A stretch of 64,000 bases of DNA from CAVYGN01 sp963796325. GTDB lineage: Bacteria; Spirochaetota; Brevinematia; Brevinematales; JAOACQ01. Within the stretch, counting starts at the first letter, position 1. Every line of letters begins with the position of its first letter. Positions 36,585-45,039 of this stretch are shown piece after piece. The translations under genes were made by a program, and so were the position numbers. Location of the stretch: contig CAWCLF010000001.1 of NCBI GenBank assembly GCA_963796325.1, positions 1,302,001 through 1,366,000 on the forward strand. The letters run 5' to 3'. The notes below the pieces were generated by a model. That model was not told the origin of the DNA, searched no databases, and worked only from the letters and a program-made list of their open reading frames with translations.

Positions 36585-37904
36585 TTAAACAGTTAGCGTC
36601 CCGTATAACTTACGAAATAGAGGCAGACACGGATTATTCCTATATATCTTCAGAGCAAACTTTCTTGCATGGCAGACCAATTTTGCAGCCATATACATTA
36701 TATCCTGTATGACGGTTTTGAGCCTTATCCTTTCTTTAGCTTTACTTCCAGGAATACCTTTATACCTTAGCGCATTTTGCCCGACCCACCTCAAAAGATT
36801 ATAGGTAAAACATCCCAGTGACAATACCAAAGAATTTGTTTTAAATTTTCCGCTGGGAAATCTCTCCAATCCAATATCTGACTTAATTTCCGAATGGAAC
36901 TGTTCGCTTGTGCCGTGTTCCTCATACAAGCTGATAATTGTATCGGCATCATCCGATAATGATGTCCAGTAAGCTTTTACTTCAATGTCGGCTAATAGAT
37001 TTGGATTGCCTTGCTTATCTATCGTCCTTTCAATAACCTCATAAACCAGTTTTATTTCTTCTTTCAGCCCAACGTCCGCTCTTAACTTATCCCGATATAC
37101 CGTTTTCCCTTCCCGTGGATTTTCAACTGACGCTGTTTCCGATTTTTCTATTCTTTCCAGATAATCAAGCGGGCTCTCTCTTCTTAAATTTCTTTTGATT
37201 ATGAAATCAACTTTTTCATCTTCCGCACAGATTTTTATCGTATCATTGCTGTCATTCCCGCTGTCTACTCTCACAAGTATTTTACGTTCAAATATTTTCG
37301 CATTTTGTATTGCCTTGCGGATAAATTCTCCTTTATCACATTGGGAGTGACTTTTACCTTCACGCAGCTCAACGCCAACAATCCATCCTTCTGCTTTCCC
37401 AAAATACGCAAATATTGGTGCATAGCCGTAATACCCTGCGTAAGTCCTTGAGACTCCTTCCTTTTTTGTCTGTTCATTATTGAATGGTGATACATCTATA
37501 TCCAGAGGAACTAAATCCCTGATTGTCGGAGTTAAGCGGCCTTTCATCCTTTTTACCAGCCTTATGCTTTCATCGCTTATTTTATCGGGCCAGCTTTCAG
37601 GGGCCATATCCATTCGCTGTCTCAAATTTTCCTCCGATGGCACGGTCGGTATATCCATCATCGCTTTGAAAAATCTATCATTTCGATATTGCTCTATTTT
37701 TGCGAATTCTGTTTTGCCCATAGCAAGCAGACTTGTATAGCTCTTTACGATATCTATATCTTTAATCTGCGGCCTTTTTCCCGAACTTTCCAATCTTTTA
37801 TCAAGATTTGATTTGCGTATTAAAGAACCTATCAGTGTCAGTCCGCTTTCAGCCGCAATTAGCTCGTCTGTTTCCTCCAGGTCAAAACGGATAATTGTTT
37901 TCAT
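36585..37904 (-). CDS. IS1380-family transposase
   Basis: This 439-aa DDE transposase is intact. Family signs are the N-terminal LTLIGSLIRKSNLDKRL and KSYTSLLAMGKTEF. The first acid lies in VPLDIDVSPFNNE and the second in RKILVRVDSGNDSND. The C-terminal motif YEEHGTSEQFHSEIKSDIG carries the glutamate and the conserved histidines. Length matches the family (about 430-450). The gene ends about 215 bases inside the element's left end. No frameshift or stop is seen. Confidence 0.93.
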   Translation of the reverse strand: MKTIIRFDLEETDELIAAESGLTLIGSLIRKSNLDKRLESSGKRPQIKDIDIVKSYTSLLAMGKTEFAKIEQYRNDRFFKAMMDIPTVPSEENLRQRMDMAPESWPDKISDESIRLVKRMKGRLTPTIRDLVPLDIDVSPFNNEQTKKEGVSRTYAGYYGYAPIFAYFGKAEGWIVGVELREGKSHSQCDKGEFIRKAIQNAKIFERKILVRVDSGNDSNDTIKICAEDEKVDFIIKRNLRRESPLDYLERIEKSETASVENPREGKTVYRDKLRADVGLKEEIKLVYEVIERTIDKQGNPNLLADIEVKAYWTSLSDDADTIISLYEEHGTSEQFHSEIKSDIGLERFPSGKFKTNSLVLSLGCFTYNLLRWVGQNALRYKGIPGSKAKERIRLKTVIQDIMYMAAKLVCHARKFALKIYRNNPCLPLFRKLYGTLTV

Positions 37905-37981
37905 TCCTTCACCCTCTGGGTGAACCTTATTAGGTCCATAACCCTATATATTGTAAAGGGTTAATCTATATTTTTCTAATT

Positions 37982-37997
37982 AGTTAACGGATTCAGG
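37982..37997. repeat. Terminal inverted repeat of the IS1380-family element
   Basis: AGTTAACGGATTCAGG is the inverted partner of 36370-36385. AATTA at 37998-38002 is the second copy of the target duplication. Confidence 0.85.
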
Positions 37998-39068
37998 AAT
38001 TATTCTGTTTGCTTTCGCCTGTTCCGGCCACGTTACTGCGGATACTGTAAAGAAAGATCTCTATTGGGGGATCTTCAGTCCGGATCTTCAGGCAAACATC
38101 GGCGCATTGGACCGGAAATACGGGAAAAAACCCGAGATAATTATGCGGTATATCGACTGGAAAACTGATTTCCCGGGGTATTACTGCGGCCTCCTCGACC
38201 GTAATGGTTATATGCCGCATATCGTATGGGAGCCATGGTACTGGTCCGGTAAAAATTTTTTAAACCTGGCTGATATCCTTGGAGGAAAATTGGACTCTTA
38301 TATAAAGGATTGGGGGAAAGCGGCTGGGGAATACGGCAAGCCCCTGATGGTGCGATGGGGACATGAGATGAACGGAAACTGGTACCCATGGAGCGGCGCT
38401 TCCAACGGCAATTCACCGGAAACTTACGTTAAGGCTTACAGGTATGTACATGACATGACTGCGGCTGCAGGCGGGTCGAATATCATCTGGATATGGTCGC
38501 CTAACTGCGACAGCGTTCCCAATGAACAATGGAACAATGCGGAAAAGTACTATCCGGGCAGCAATTATGCCGACTGGATAGCGGTCGACGGGTATAATTG
38601 GGGGACGTCCCAGTCCTGGTCGAGCTGGAAAAGTTTCGACGGCATATTTTCAAAACCCCTTGAAGAATTAAGGAACTTAGCGCCCGATAAACCGTTAATG
38701 ATCGCTGAATTCGGATGCAGTTCCAGCGGCGGCAATAAAGCCGCCTGGATAAAGGACTTTTTTTCCTCCGTCAAAAACAGGTATCCCGACCTCAGGGCAT
38801 GGATCTGGTTTGACATCAACAAAGAAACCGACTGGCGCTTCGAATCCGATGATGCAAGCCTTGATGCTTTCAAGGCCGGATTATCCGACGAAGCGTATTC
38901 GACAAATTTAAATAATCTAAAAATTTTACACCGGGAATTTGTCCCCTGAGCTCCGGGGACAGTCCTTCAAAAAGACTGCCGTCGAAAAGTTGCCGTAGAG
39001 CGAGGCAGTTTCGATAAAAAATATCATTTCATGCATAAGGCCATATTCAAAATTAAGTCTTTCACGTA

Positions 39069-40091
39069 TTATTGGACAAGCGAAATTGGAATTACGCCGT
39101 TACTCCCGTTATAGTCTCCGTTTTTCTGCCATACCTTCACCGATTGGATCGTCATCGCCCCCTGGGCTCCTGAACCGAGTATCAGTGTTATATGTTCCTG
39201 GTCGATGACGCCGTAAAGGGCGCCCAGGTTGGTAAAATCAGCAGGCGTCATGTTTGTATGGAATTGGACCCAGCTGACGGTATCCGGGGTTTGTACGTTG
39301 TCAAAATAGTATATTACATATCCTTTTGCCGCTGACGTGGCCGGGACCCACAGCCAGCCGTATTTGTGATATTGTCTGAAATCGGCCGACGTCGCAATAG
39401 TATTAATTTGCCAGTTGTTTATCATTACGGGATAACCGTTGCTGTATATTCCGGACCAGTCGATCATTGACCCGTACCAGTTTGTCGCCGGTGATCCCGG
39501 GAAATATTCAAAAAAATCCGTTTCGGTATAATGGTCGTAACCCGCTGCCTGGCCGGGCCATTGGTAATCCGGCAGATCCGCGACTTTTTCGATCGGCAGG
39601 CCCCACCATGCCGGCCAGCCACTTCCTGTAACGGCCGTGGGATCGAATTTAAAAGTCGCCTCGAAATATCCGCCGCCTCCGAATACCGAACCGACCCAGG
39701 TGCCGCCCTTATTTGCCGCGCTCAGAATGCCCGTATTGACGTCGCCGTTGTACTGCAGAGTAACGCTGCCGTCGGTATTTAAAGTGATCCCGGAAACAGG
39801 AGTAGCGCCCGCCCCGAAGGGCCTGGAGATATACCATTTATAACCCTGGTCCAGGGTGTCGTTCATATCGACCTGCGAACTGTCGAAAGTGCTTGTAAAT
39901 GTGTTGTTGGTGTATCCCAGAGCTGCGGCCAATGCAGGGATGTCGTTATTACCCCCATTTCCGCTCGATGAGCTGCCTGAATTTCCTGAACTGCTCGAGC
40001 TGCCGGAACCGGGATTGCTTTTACAGCCCGCAGCAGCTAAAAGTGCCGCGGCTAAAAATAAAACTGCCGGATGATAATTAATTTTATGCAT
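39069..40091 (-). CDS. GH16-like glycoside hydrolase lipoprotein
   Basis: This 340-aa protein has the lipobox LAAAGC (C23) and a Ser/Gly/Asn-rich tether (residues 28-49). The concanavalin-type beta-sandwich domain carries the GH16 signature ExDxxE as E190, D192 and E195 in HYTETDFFEYFPG. A substrate-side motif GSGWPAWWGLP precedes it. GH16 enzymes cleave beta-1,3/1,4-glucans, agar, carrageenan and similar polymers. This member is divergent, so the substrate is open. It would sit on the outer membrane or in the periplasm. It lies convergent with the GH26 gene and shares tether style with the subtilase. Confidence 0.8.
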   Translation of the reverse strand: MHKINYHPAVLFLAAALLAAAGCKSNPGSGSSSSSGNSGSSSSGNGGNNDIPALAAALGYTNNTFTSTFDSSQVDMNDTLDQGYKWYISRPFGAGATPVSGITLNTDGSVTLQYNGDVNTGILSAANKGGTWVGSVFGGGGYFEATFKFDPTAVTGSGWPAWWGLPIEKVADLPDYQWPGQAAGYDHYTETDFFEYFPGSPATNWYGSMIDWSGIYSNGYPVMINNWQINTIATSADFRQYHKYGWLWVPATSAAKGYVIYYFDNVQTPDTVSWVQFHTNMTPADFTNLGALYGVIDQEHITLILGSGAQGAMTIQSVKVWQKNGDYNGSNGVIPISLVQ

Positions 40092-40259
40092 ATTATATCT
40101 TCGATTTTGTAATTTTTATAGCAGGATTATAAAGAAATCAGATTTCCTTCTTTATTGTAAAGTAATGCAAGCTAATGAAAATGTCAAAGTATTTTCATTT
40201 GAGCGGATTTTAATTCTTCGTCCCTTCAATAACGATTAAATAATAGCATCGGCATTAAA

Positions 40260-40280
40260 AATGATTAAATATTAATCATT
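40260..40280. promoter_or_regulatory. Perfect 9-bp dyad upstream of the sigma-54-type promoter
   Basis: AATGATTAA and TTAATCATT are separated by ATA. The dyad lies about 110 bases upstream of the -24 element, a normal distance for an activator site. It does not match the NtrC consensus. The region 40092-40447 is otherwise very AT-rich with no gene. Binding protein unknown. Confidence 0.4.
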
Positions 40281-40390
40281 AATATTATATGTAATGATAA
40301 TTATTAGGCATAATATAAATTTATTATAAATTATGTAATATATTTATATTTAAAGAGTAATAATATTATATGATTAAAATATAGAACATA

Positions 40391-40406
40391 TGGCATAAAT
40401 ATTGCT
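40391..40406 (+). promoter_or_regulatory. Sigma-54-type (-24/-12) promoter, TGGCAT-N5-TTGCT
   Basis: TGGCATAAATATTGCT matches the -24/-12 consensus TGGCAC-N5-TTGCW with one change. The GG and GC pairs are exactly ten bases apart, as required. It lies 42 bases before the permease start codon, consistent with nitrogen control of a PII-linked transporter. Confidence 0.7.
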
Positions 40407-40447
40407 CCTATTATAGATAAGTTCGCATTCTTATTAAGGAGGATGTT

Positions 40448-42349
40448 ATGTCTCTTAGATTGCAAACAAACACACAGATTGTACCCACACTCGGTTTAAT
40501 GGGAGCCGCTATGAATGCCATGGCGCTGATAGCGCCCGGGGCGTTTCTCTGGATCACATACCAGATGCAGGCCGCAGCGACTACCACGAGCGGCGCTTCT
40601 GCTGCCCCGGATATGTGGCCGGGCATCCTGGTAGCGCTGCTGCTGGCCTTTTTGACGGCGCTTTCCTACGCAGAGCTAGCAAGGATATATCCTGAAGCAG
40701 GCTTCGCTAGCTGCGCATATTTTGCGGAAAAGGCATTTCTGGACGCGCGAAAGGAAAAACGCGCCGGACCTACCTCGATGGCCAGGATTTCCAAGCTAAT
40801 GACCGGCTGGGCCGCCCATCTTTTCTACTGGGTTTACCCGGGTGTTATGGTGGCCATGATGGCGATTCTGATTGGTTATATATATAACGCCGTGACGGGA
40901 CATACGCTTAACAACATCATGCTTACCGGAATCGGGGTGGTTTTCGCCTTTATTGCAGGTTTTATCGCCTACAAGGGCGTTAACGGTTCCACGCGGACGA
41001 ATATAATCATAAATATCATACAATGGGCCGCCATTGCGGTCTTCAGCGGGCTCGCGATATGGTATAGGGCAGCAAACCCGGAACATGCGGAGAACTGGTC
41101 CTTCACCGGGGCTTTCGACATCATGAAATTTCACAATATCCAGGCTGTCCTTGTCCAGTCTACTATAGCCATACTGATTCTTGTGGGCTTTGAAAGCGCG
41201 ACTTCGATGGCTGCCGAAACTAAAAAGCCCGGGAAAAATATACCCAGAGCCATAATCCTGGCGCTCGTCGTACAGGGAGTTATAGCCTACCTCTTCGAAT
41301 ACTTTGCGGCGAATCTCGTGGTGAGCGATAAGCTGACGGGTACTATTACGGTCGCCGCCACTGCTACGGCCAAAGCGGGCACGAAGATCGTCACAGCGAT
41401 GGACGCCCTTGCCAGCTCCTCCGCCCCTATCGGCGATATCACCAGGCTTCTGGGCGACAAACTTCTGGGCGGAATAGGTTTCGGGCTCATGATTGTCATG
41501 GCCGTAACGGTTGCAATAGCGGTTATAGGAACGACCCTGAGCTGCATGAATACCGCTGTGCGCGTTACGAACGGTATGGCGGCCGGCAGGGAACTTCCGG
41601 AATTCCTGGGATTCCTGCATTCCGTAAACAGGACACCTCATACTGCTATATGGGTGCTGGTAGTAATTTCCTGCATCATTGCGGCGATCGGAATTCAGAA
41701 TGTCGTCGGGCTGACGGGTATAACCCTTGCTTCGAACTTCGGGACTTTTGTGCTGTACGGCCTGGTATGCGTCTGGACTATTATTGCCTTCAAAGGCCGT
41801 AAAGATTTTAACTTCTTAAGGCATGGCCTTATCCCTATAGGCGGGCTTATTTTAAACGTCTTAATGCTCGCAGGGATAATATACCTTAATTTCACCGGCA
41901 CTCCGGACAATGTAAATGAAGCCAGGATATGCTTTTATATAGCGGGCGGTTTCGCCATGGTAAGCTTCCTGTATGTCATGGCTACAACGGTCAATAAAAA
42001 TTACAGCATGAAGATGATTACGGCTATGATACGCCCTGAAAAGCTGGGGATACTCGTATCCGTGCTAAAAGAGGAATCCCTGGTGCAGGGAATGACGGTT
42101 ACAAAGGTCAAGGGATTCGGGCGCTCGTACGGCAAAGTCGACCCTGAAGAACCTGTCGACGAGAAGATCAGCTTCATTCCCAAAACACGGGTGGACATAG
42201 TAGTAAACGACTGGGACGTGCCCCATGTCCTGTCCATAATGAAAGAGGTGTTAAGGACCGGCAGGCTGGGCGACGGCAAGATCTTTGTTGTAGACGCAAA
42301 GGAAGCCCTGAGGGTTTCCACCGGCGAAACCGGCGTCGCGGCTGTTTAG
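40448..42349 (+). CDS. APC-superfamily permease with fused C-terminal PII domain
   Basis: This 633-aa protein has about 12 membrane helices in residues 1-515, with APC motifs such as LGLMGAAMNAMALIAPGAF and GFESATSMAAETKKPGKNIP. A complete PII-type domain fills 521-633 (MKMITAMIRPEKLGILVSVL). It keeps the basic nucleotide-binding loop GRLGDGKIFVVDA and the C-loop ALRVSTGETG. Against E. coli GlnB, Gln39 is replaced by Ser and the uridylylated Tyr51 by Glu, so the T-loop is altered. The fused domain may gate amino-acid uptake in response to ATP/ADP. It is transcribed with a free PII protein from a sigma-54-type promoter. AAGGAGG precedes the start. Confidence 0.88.
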   Translation: MSLRLQTNTQIVPTLGLMGAAMNAMALIAPGAFLWITYQMQAAATTTSGASAAPDMWPGILVALLLAFLTALSYAELARIYPEAGFASCAYFAEKAFLDARKEKRAGPTSMARISKLMTGWAAHLFYWVYPGVMVAMMAILIGYIYNAVTGHTLNNIMLTGIGVVFAFIAGFIAYKGVNGSTRTNIIINIIQWAAIAVFSGLAIWYRAANPEHAENWSFTGAFDIMKFHNIQAVLVQSTIAILILVGFESATSMAAETKKPGKNIPRAIILALVVQGVIAYLFEYFAANLVVSDKLTGTITVAATATAKAGTKIVTAMDALASSSAPIGDITRLLGDKLLGGIGFGLMIVMAVTVAIAVIGTTLSCMNTAVRVTNGMAAGRELPEFLGFLHSVNRTPHTAIWVLVVISCIIAAIGIQNVVGLTGITLASNFGTFVLYGLVCVWTIIAFKGRKDFNFLRHGLIPIGGLILNVLMLAGIIYLNFTGTPDNVNEARICFYIAGGFAMVSFLYVMATTVNKNYSMKMITAMIRPEKLGILVSVLKEESLVQGMTVTKVKGFGRSYGKVDPEEPVDEKISFIPKTRVDIVVNDWDVPHVLSIMKEVLRTGRLGDGKIFVVDAKEALRVSTGETGVAAV

Positions 42350-42359
42350 GAGGTATGGA

Positions 42360-42698
42360 ATGAAAAGAATTGAAGCCATTATAAGGCCCGATAAAGTCGG
42401 ATCGGTTATTACGGCCCTCGACTGCATAGGGCACCCCGGTCTGATGATCAGCGAAATTGAAGGCCATGGCAAGCAGCATGGCCTGGAGGAAAGCTGCCGG
42501 GGTAAAAAATACACGATCGACCTCATAACAAAAACGAGGATCGAGATAATTTCAAAAGATTCCGACGTGTCCAGGCTTGTCGGCGCGATAAGGAAAGCCG
42601 CTGTTACCGGCGAGATAGGCGACGGCAAGATATTCGTTCATCCGGTCGACGACGCGATAAGGGTCAGGACGGATGAAAAAGGCGATAACGCGATTTAA
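42360..42698 (+). CDS. Free PII signal-transduction protein (GlnB/GlnK-like)
   Basis: This 112-aa PII protein starts MKRIEAIIRPDKVGSVITAL. Alignment with E. coli GlnB gives Gln39, Tyr51 (uridylylation site), Lys58 and Lys90 conserved; Tyr46 is Cys. The motif GEIGDGKIFV and the C-terminal RVRTDEKG are standard. It could form trimers and bind 2-oxoglutarate with ATP. The ATG lies 11 bases after the permease stop and has TAGGAGG upstream. It probably signals nitrogen status to, or mixes with, the PII domain of the permease. Confidence 0.92.
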   Translation: MKRIEAIIRPDKVGSVITALDCIGHPGLMISEIEGHGKQHGLEESCRGKKYTIDLITKTRIEIISKDSDVSRLVGAIRKAAVTGEIGDGKIFVHPVDDAIRVRTDEKGDNAI

Positions 42699-42726
42699 AA
42701 AAAAAGATATCGGGCCGGACATGAAT

Positions 42727-42770
42727 TTATTTGCGGACCGGCTCCGGTTTTTATACCGGCCGGCAAATAA
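42727..42770 (+). terminator. Stem-loop after the PII gene
   Basis: TTATTTGCGGACCGG pairs with CCGGCCGGCAAATAA (13 of 15 positions) around a loop. No long T-run follows directly, so it may be an attenuating or mRNA-stabilising hairpin rather than the main terminator. Confidence 0.45.
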
Positions 42771-42799
42771 GGGCTGTGCCGGCATAGATACATCCCTTC

Positions 42800-42842
42800 G
42801 CGCCGCGGCAGGATATTAAATTATCGCCGCGGCGCATTTTTT
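42800..42842 (+). terminator. Rho-independent terminator of the permease-PII operon
   Basis: A perfect 10-bp stem (GCGCCGCGGC / GCCGCGGCGC, arms 42800-42809 and 42826-42835) with a 16-base loop is followed at once by ATTTTTT. Confidence 0.85.
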
Positions 42843-42926
42843 AGCTCCGGCAGCCGATGAAATTTTGATAAAAGTTCAGGATGGGAATAGAATATAAGAA
42901 CAAACAAATAAGACGGAGGCAGCGCC

Positions 42927-43226
42927 ATGAAATGGTACCATTATGCGGCCTGTTTTTTTGCAGGCTTGTTTCTTGTGAACACAATCCCGCACTTTATCCA
43001 TGGAATATCGGGGGAGTTTTTCCCCACCCCTTTCGCAAATCCTCCCGGCAAAGGGCTCTCGGCCCCGATCGTGAATGTGCTCTGGGGTCTCGGCAATCTT
43101 GCCGCTGGTTCTATCCTTTTCAAGCTTGGTAAAGTATCCAGGTCGGATAAATGGGGAATCGGCCTGTTCTGCATAGCTATTGTGCTGATGAGCATAATGT
43201 TAAGCATGGGGTTCTCGCAAAAGTAG
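42927..43226 (+). CDS. Small conserved membrane protein, three TM helices
   Basis: This 99-aa protein is hydrophobic with about three helices. The motif LVNTIPHFIHGISGEFFPTP, followed by FANPPGKGLSAP and NVLWGLGNLAAGS, is a pattern I recall from a widespread uncharacterised family. The ATG has GACGGAGG upstream. It lies ten bases before the next small membrane-protein gene, so both were probably one transcript before the IS21-family insertion. Function unknown. Confidence 0.75.
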   Translation: MKWYHYAACFFAGLFLVNTIPHFIHGISGEFFPTPFANPPGKGLSAPIVNVLWGLGNLAAGSILFKLGKVSRSDKWGIGLFCIAIVLMSIMLSMGFSQK

Positions 43227-43572
43227 GAGGTTCCTGGTGGAAGTCATACTGAAAATAATACCGATAATATTGTATTTTATTGCCGGTGTTATAAGCATGG
43301 TAATGGCTTTTAAAACCTTATTTTCCGTTAAATTTCTGCCGTTCCATGAAGTGGCTGCACATGTTTTATGGGCCGATGTCGGCGATCCTCTCAAGCAGGT
43401 GATTTTGTCATTGACAAGGCTTGCAGGGCTGGGTTTTGTTTTTAGTATAATAAAAGTACCCCAAAAGAGCAAAGGAACATACTCAGAAAAAGCGTGAAAA
43501 ATACCCATAAAAAGCGTGGGTAAATTCAGGCGAAATGTTATCCTGTTTTTGAAGAAAAACAGGGAGGAGGAA

Positions 43573-45039
43573 ATGTTGAGTATGCGGCAAATTGAAACGA
43601 TCAAAGAACTACAGGACCTGGGGTACAGACCAGTTGATATTTCCGAGAAAGTGAGCGTTAACCGTAAGACAGTGGCCAAATATATGGGTTTTGAAAATTA
43701 TTCAGACGAGAAAACAATGAAAAAAGAAATACCTTCCAAATTAGATCGATGGAAAGAAGTAATCGAATCCTGGCTGGAAGAAGACCGAAAAATGCGATAT
43801 AAACAAAGGCATACCGCCCAGCGTATACATAACAGGCTTTCAGCAGAATATCCAGGATATGACGGTTCTTACACACTGGTTCAGAGGTATGTAAAAAAGA
43901 GAAAAGCTGCAATACGGAAGGATGCAGGATATTTAGAGCTGGTCTGGTATCCAGGAGAAGCCCAGGCGGATTTTGGCGAGGCTGATTTCCTGGAACAAGG
44001 GATAGTACGAACTTTTAAATATTTATGCCTTTCTTTCCCATATAGCAATGGCGCATATTACCAGTTATTCGGGGGAGAAACAGCGGAATGTGTAGCACAA
44101 GGCTTAAAAGACATATTTGAGAGGATTGGAAGAGTACCGCTGCGGATCGTCTTTGATAACGCAAGCGGAGTGGGCAGAAAGATCGGCGACCAGGTTCGTT
44201 TTTCCGAATTGTTTATGAGGTTCAAATGTCATTACGGATTTCTGGTTACATTTTGTAATCCATATTCAGGAAACGAAAAAGGGAATGTTGAAAACAAGGT
44301 TGGATATATCAGGCGGAATTACTTTGTACCCGTACCCTCCTTTGATGATATTGAAATATACAATAACCAATTGCTTTTTCAATCTGAGGGGGACTGGCAG
44401 AGGGAACATTACAAAAAAGGGGCCTCTATAGCCAGCCTCTTTGAGGAAGACAAGGACAGGATGTTGTATTTGCCTAATAAAGCCTTTGTAGTGGAGCGTT
44501 TTGAGAAGTTTAAAGCCGACGGATATGGAAAATTCTGTATTGATGGGAAACATTACTATTCGAGCAGGCCTGAATGGGCGTATCGGGATCTTGTAATTGG
44601 AATCGGCGCGCATCAGGTTTTTGTATATGATTCGGAAGGTAAAAGGGCCTGTGTTCATGCAAGGGCCTTTGGAGAAAAGAGGACTGACCAGACCGATTAT
44701 TCCACGACTATAGAAAAACTGATCAAGAATACAAATGCGTGGACTAACAGCGGATTGAGACAAGTAATGCCCGAAGACATCCGTGAAAAAATGGATAAAC
44801 TTCAGAAAGATGAGTTAAAAGAAGCCTTAAGAGCGCTCAATGGAGGAACAAAGGAATATGGATTTGACACAGCCCTGTTGTCAATGAAAGAAGCGATATC
44901 CCGAGGGAATGTTAACCTATTTGATTTAAAGGCAATATGCGCAAGGATAGCCTTAGACGGTTTGAATGCTATTCCCGAAAAGGGACCTGACCTGCTGACT
45001 TATGACCGAGAACTTCTCGGATCCGGAGGCGATAGATGA
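43573..45039 (+). CDS. istA: IS21-family transposase IstA
   Basis: The 488-aa transposase has an N-terminal helix-turn-helix (MRQIETIKELQDLGYRPVDI, then VNRKTVAKYM). The DDE integrase core starts GEAQADFGEADF, with IVFDNASGV holding the second aspartate and GNEKGNVENKVGYIRRN the glutamate. I place the start at ATG 43573, five bases after GGGAGG; ATG 43582 is an alternative. An upstream ATG at 43516 has no ribosome site. The last codons overlap istB by four bases (ATGA). It appears intact. Confidence 0.93.
   Translation: MLSMRQIETIKELQDLGYRPVDISEKVSVNRKTVAKYMGFENYSDEKTMKKEIPSKLDRWKEVIESWLEEDRKMRYKQRHTAQRIHNRLSAEYPGYDGSYTLVQRYVKKRKAAIRKDAGYLELVWYPGEAQADFGEADFLEQGIVRTFKYLCLSFPYSNGAYYQLFGGETAECVAQGLKDIFERIGRVPLRIVFDNASGVGRKIGDQVRFSELFMRFKCHYGFLVTFCNPYSGNEKGNVENKVGYIRRNYFVPVPSFDDIEIYNNQLLFQSEGDWQREHYKKGASIASLFEEDKDRMLYLPNKAFVVERFEKFKADGYGKFCIDGKHYYSSRPEWAYRDLVIGIGAHQVFVYDSEGKRACVHARAFGEKRTDQTDYSTTIEKLIKNTNAWTNSGLRQVMPEDIREKMDKLQKDELKEALRALNGGTKEYGFDTALLSMKEAISRGNVNLFDLKAICARIALDGLNAIPEKGPDLLTYDRELLGSGGDR

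Larger units (their letters stand above)
36370..37997 (-). mobile_element. IS1380-family insertion sequence, complete
   Basis: The 1628-bp element is bounded by 16-bp inverted repeats (CCTGAATCCGTTAA core). It is flanked on both sides by AATTA (36365-36369 and 37998-38002), a 5-bp target duplication. It carries one transposase on the minus strand, opposite to the GH26 gene it disrupts. About 200 bases of non-coding, AT-rich sequence lie inside the left end. Intact ends and identical duplications point to recent insertion. Confidence 0.92.
36330..38949 (+). pseudogene. GH26 glycoside hydrolase gene interrupted by an IS1380-family element
   Basis: ATG 36330 with GGGAGGG upstream starts a signal peptide (MKRCFNNPAVLIIILFAFAC). 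The reading frame is cut after 40 bases by an insertion sequence and resumes at 38003. Joining 36330-36369 to 38003-38949 gives exactly 329 codons including the stop. The mature part is GH26: RWGHEMNGNWYPW holds the acid/base glutamate and MIAEFGCSSS the nucleophile. GH26 enzymes are mostly beta-mannanases, some lichenases. In its present state the downstream part could start only at a poor TTG (38107) and would lack a signal peptide. Confidence 0.92.

Noticed and set aside
38107..38949. Functional GH26 gene starting at TTG 38107
   Set aside because: This start has no ribosome site or signal peptide; the true start is 36330, on the other side of the insertion sequence.
38950..39068. Terminator between the GH26 and GH16-like genes
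   Set aside because: Only a 5-bp stem (CAGTC/GACTG) is visible, and no T-run follows.
40796..41641. Minus-strand ORF of 281 codons
   Set aside because: It is antisense within the permease, where the plus frame has clear membrane helices and APC motifs.
42360..42698. Free PII lacking the uridylylated tyrosine
   Set aside because: Numbering against E. coli GlnB shows that Tyr51 is present; it is Tyr46 that is replaced by Cys.
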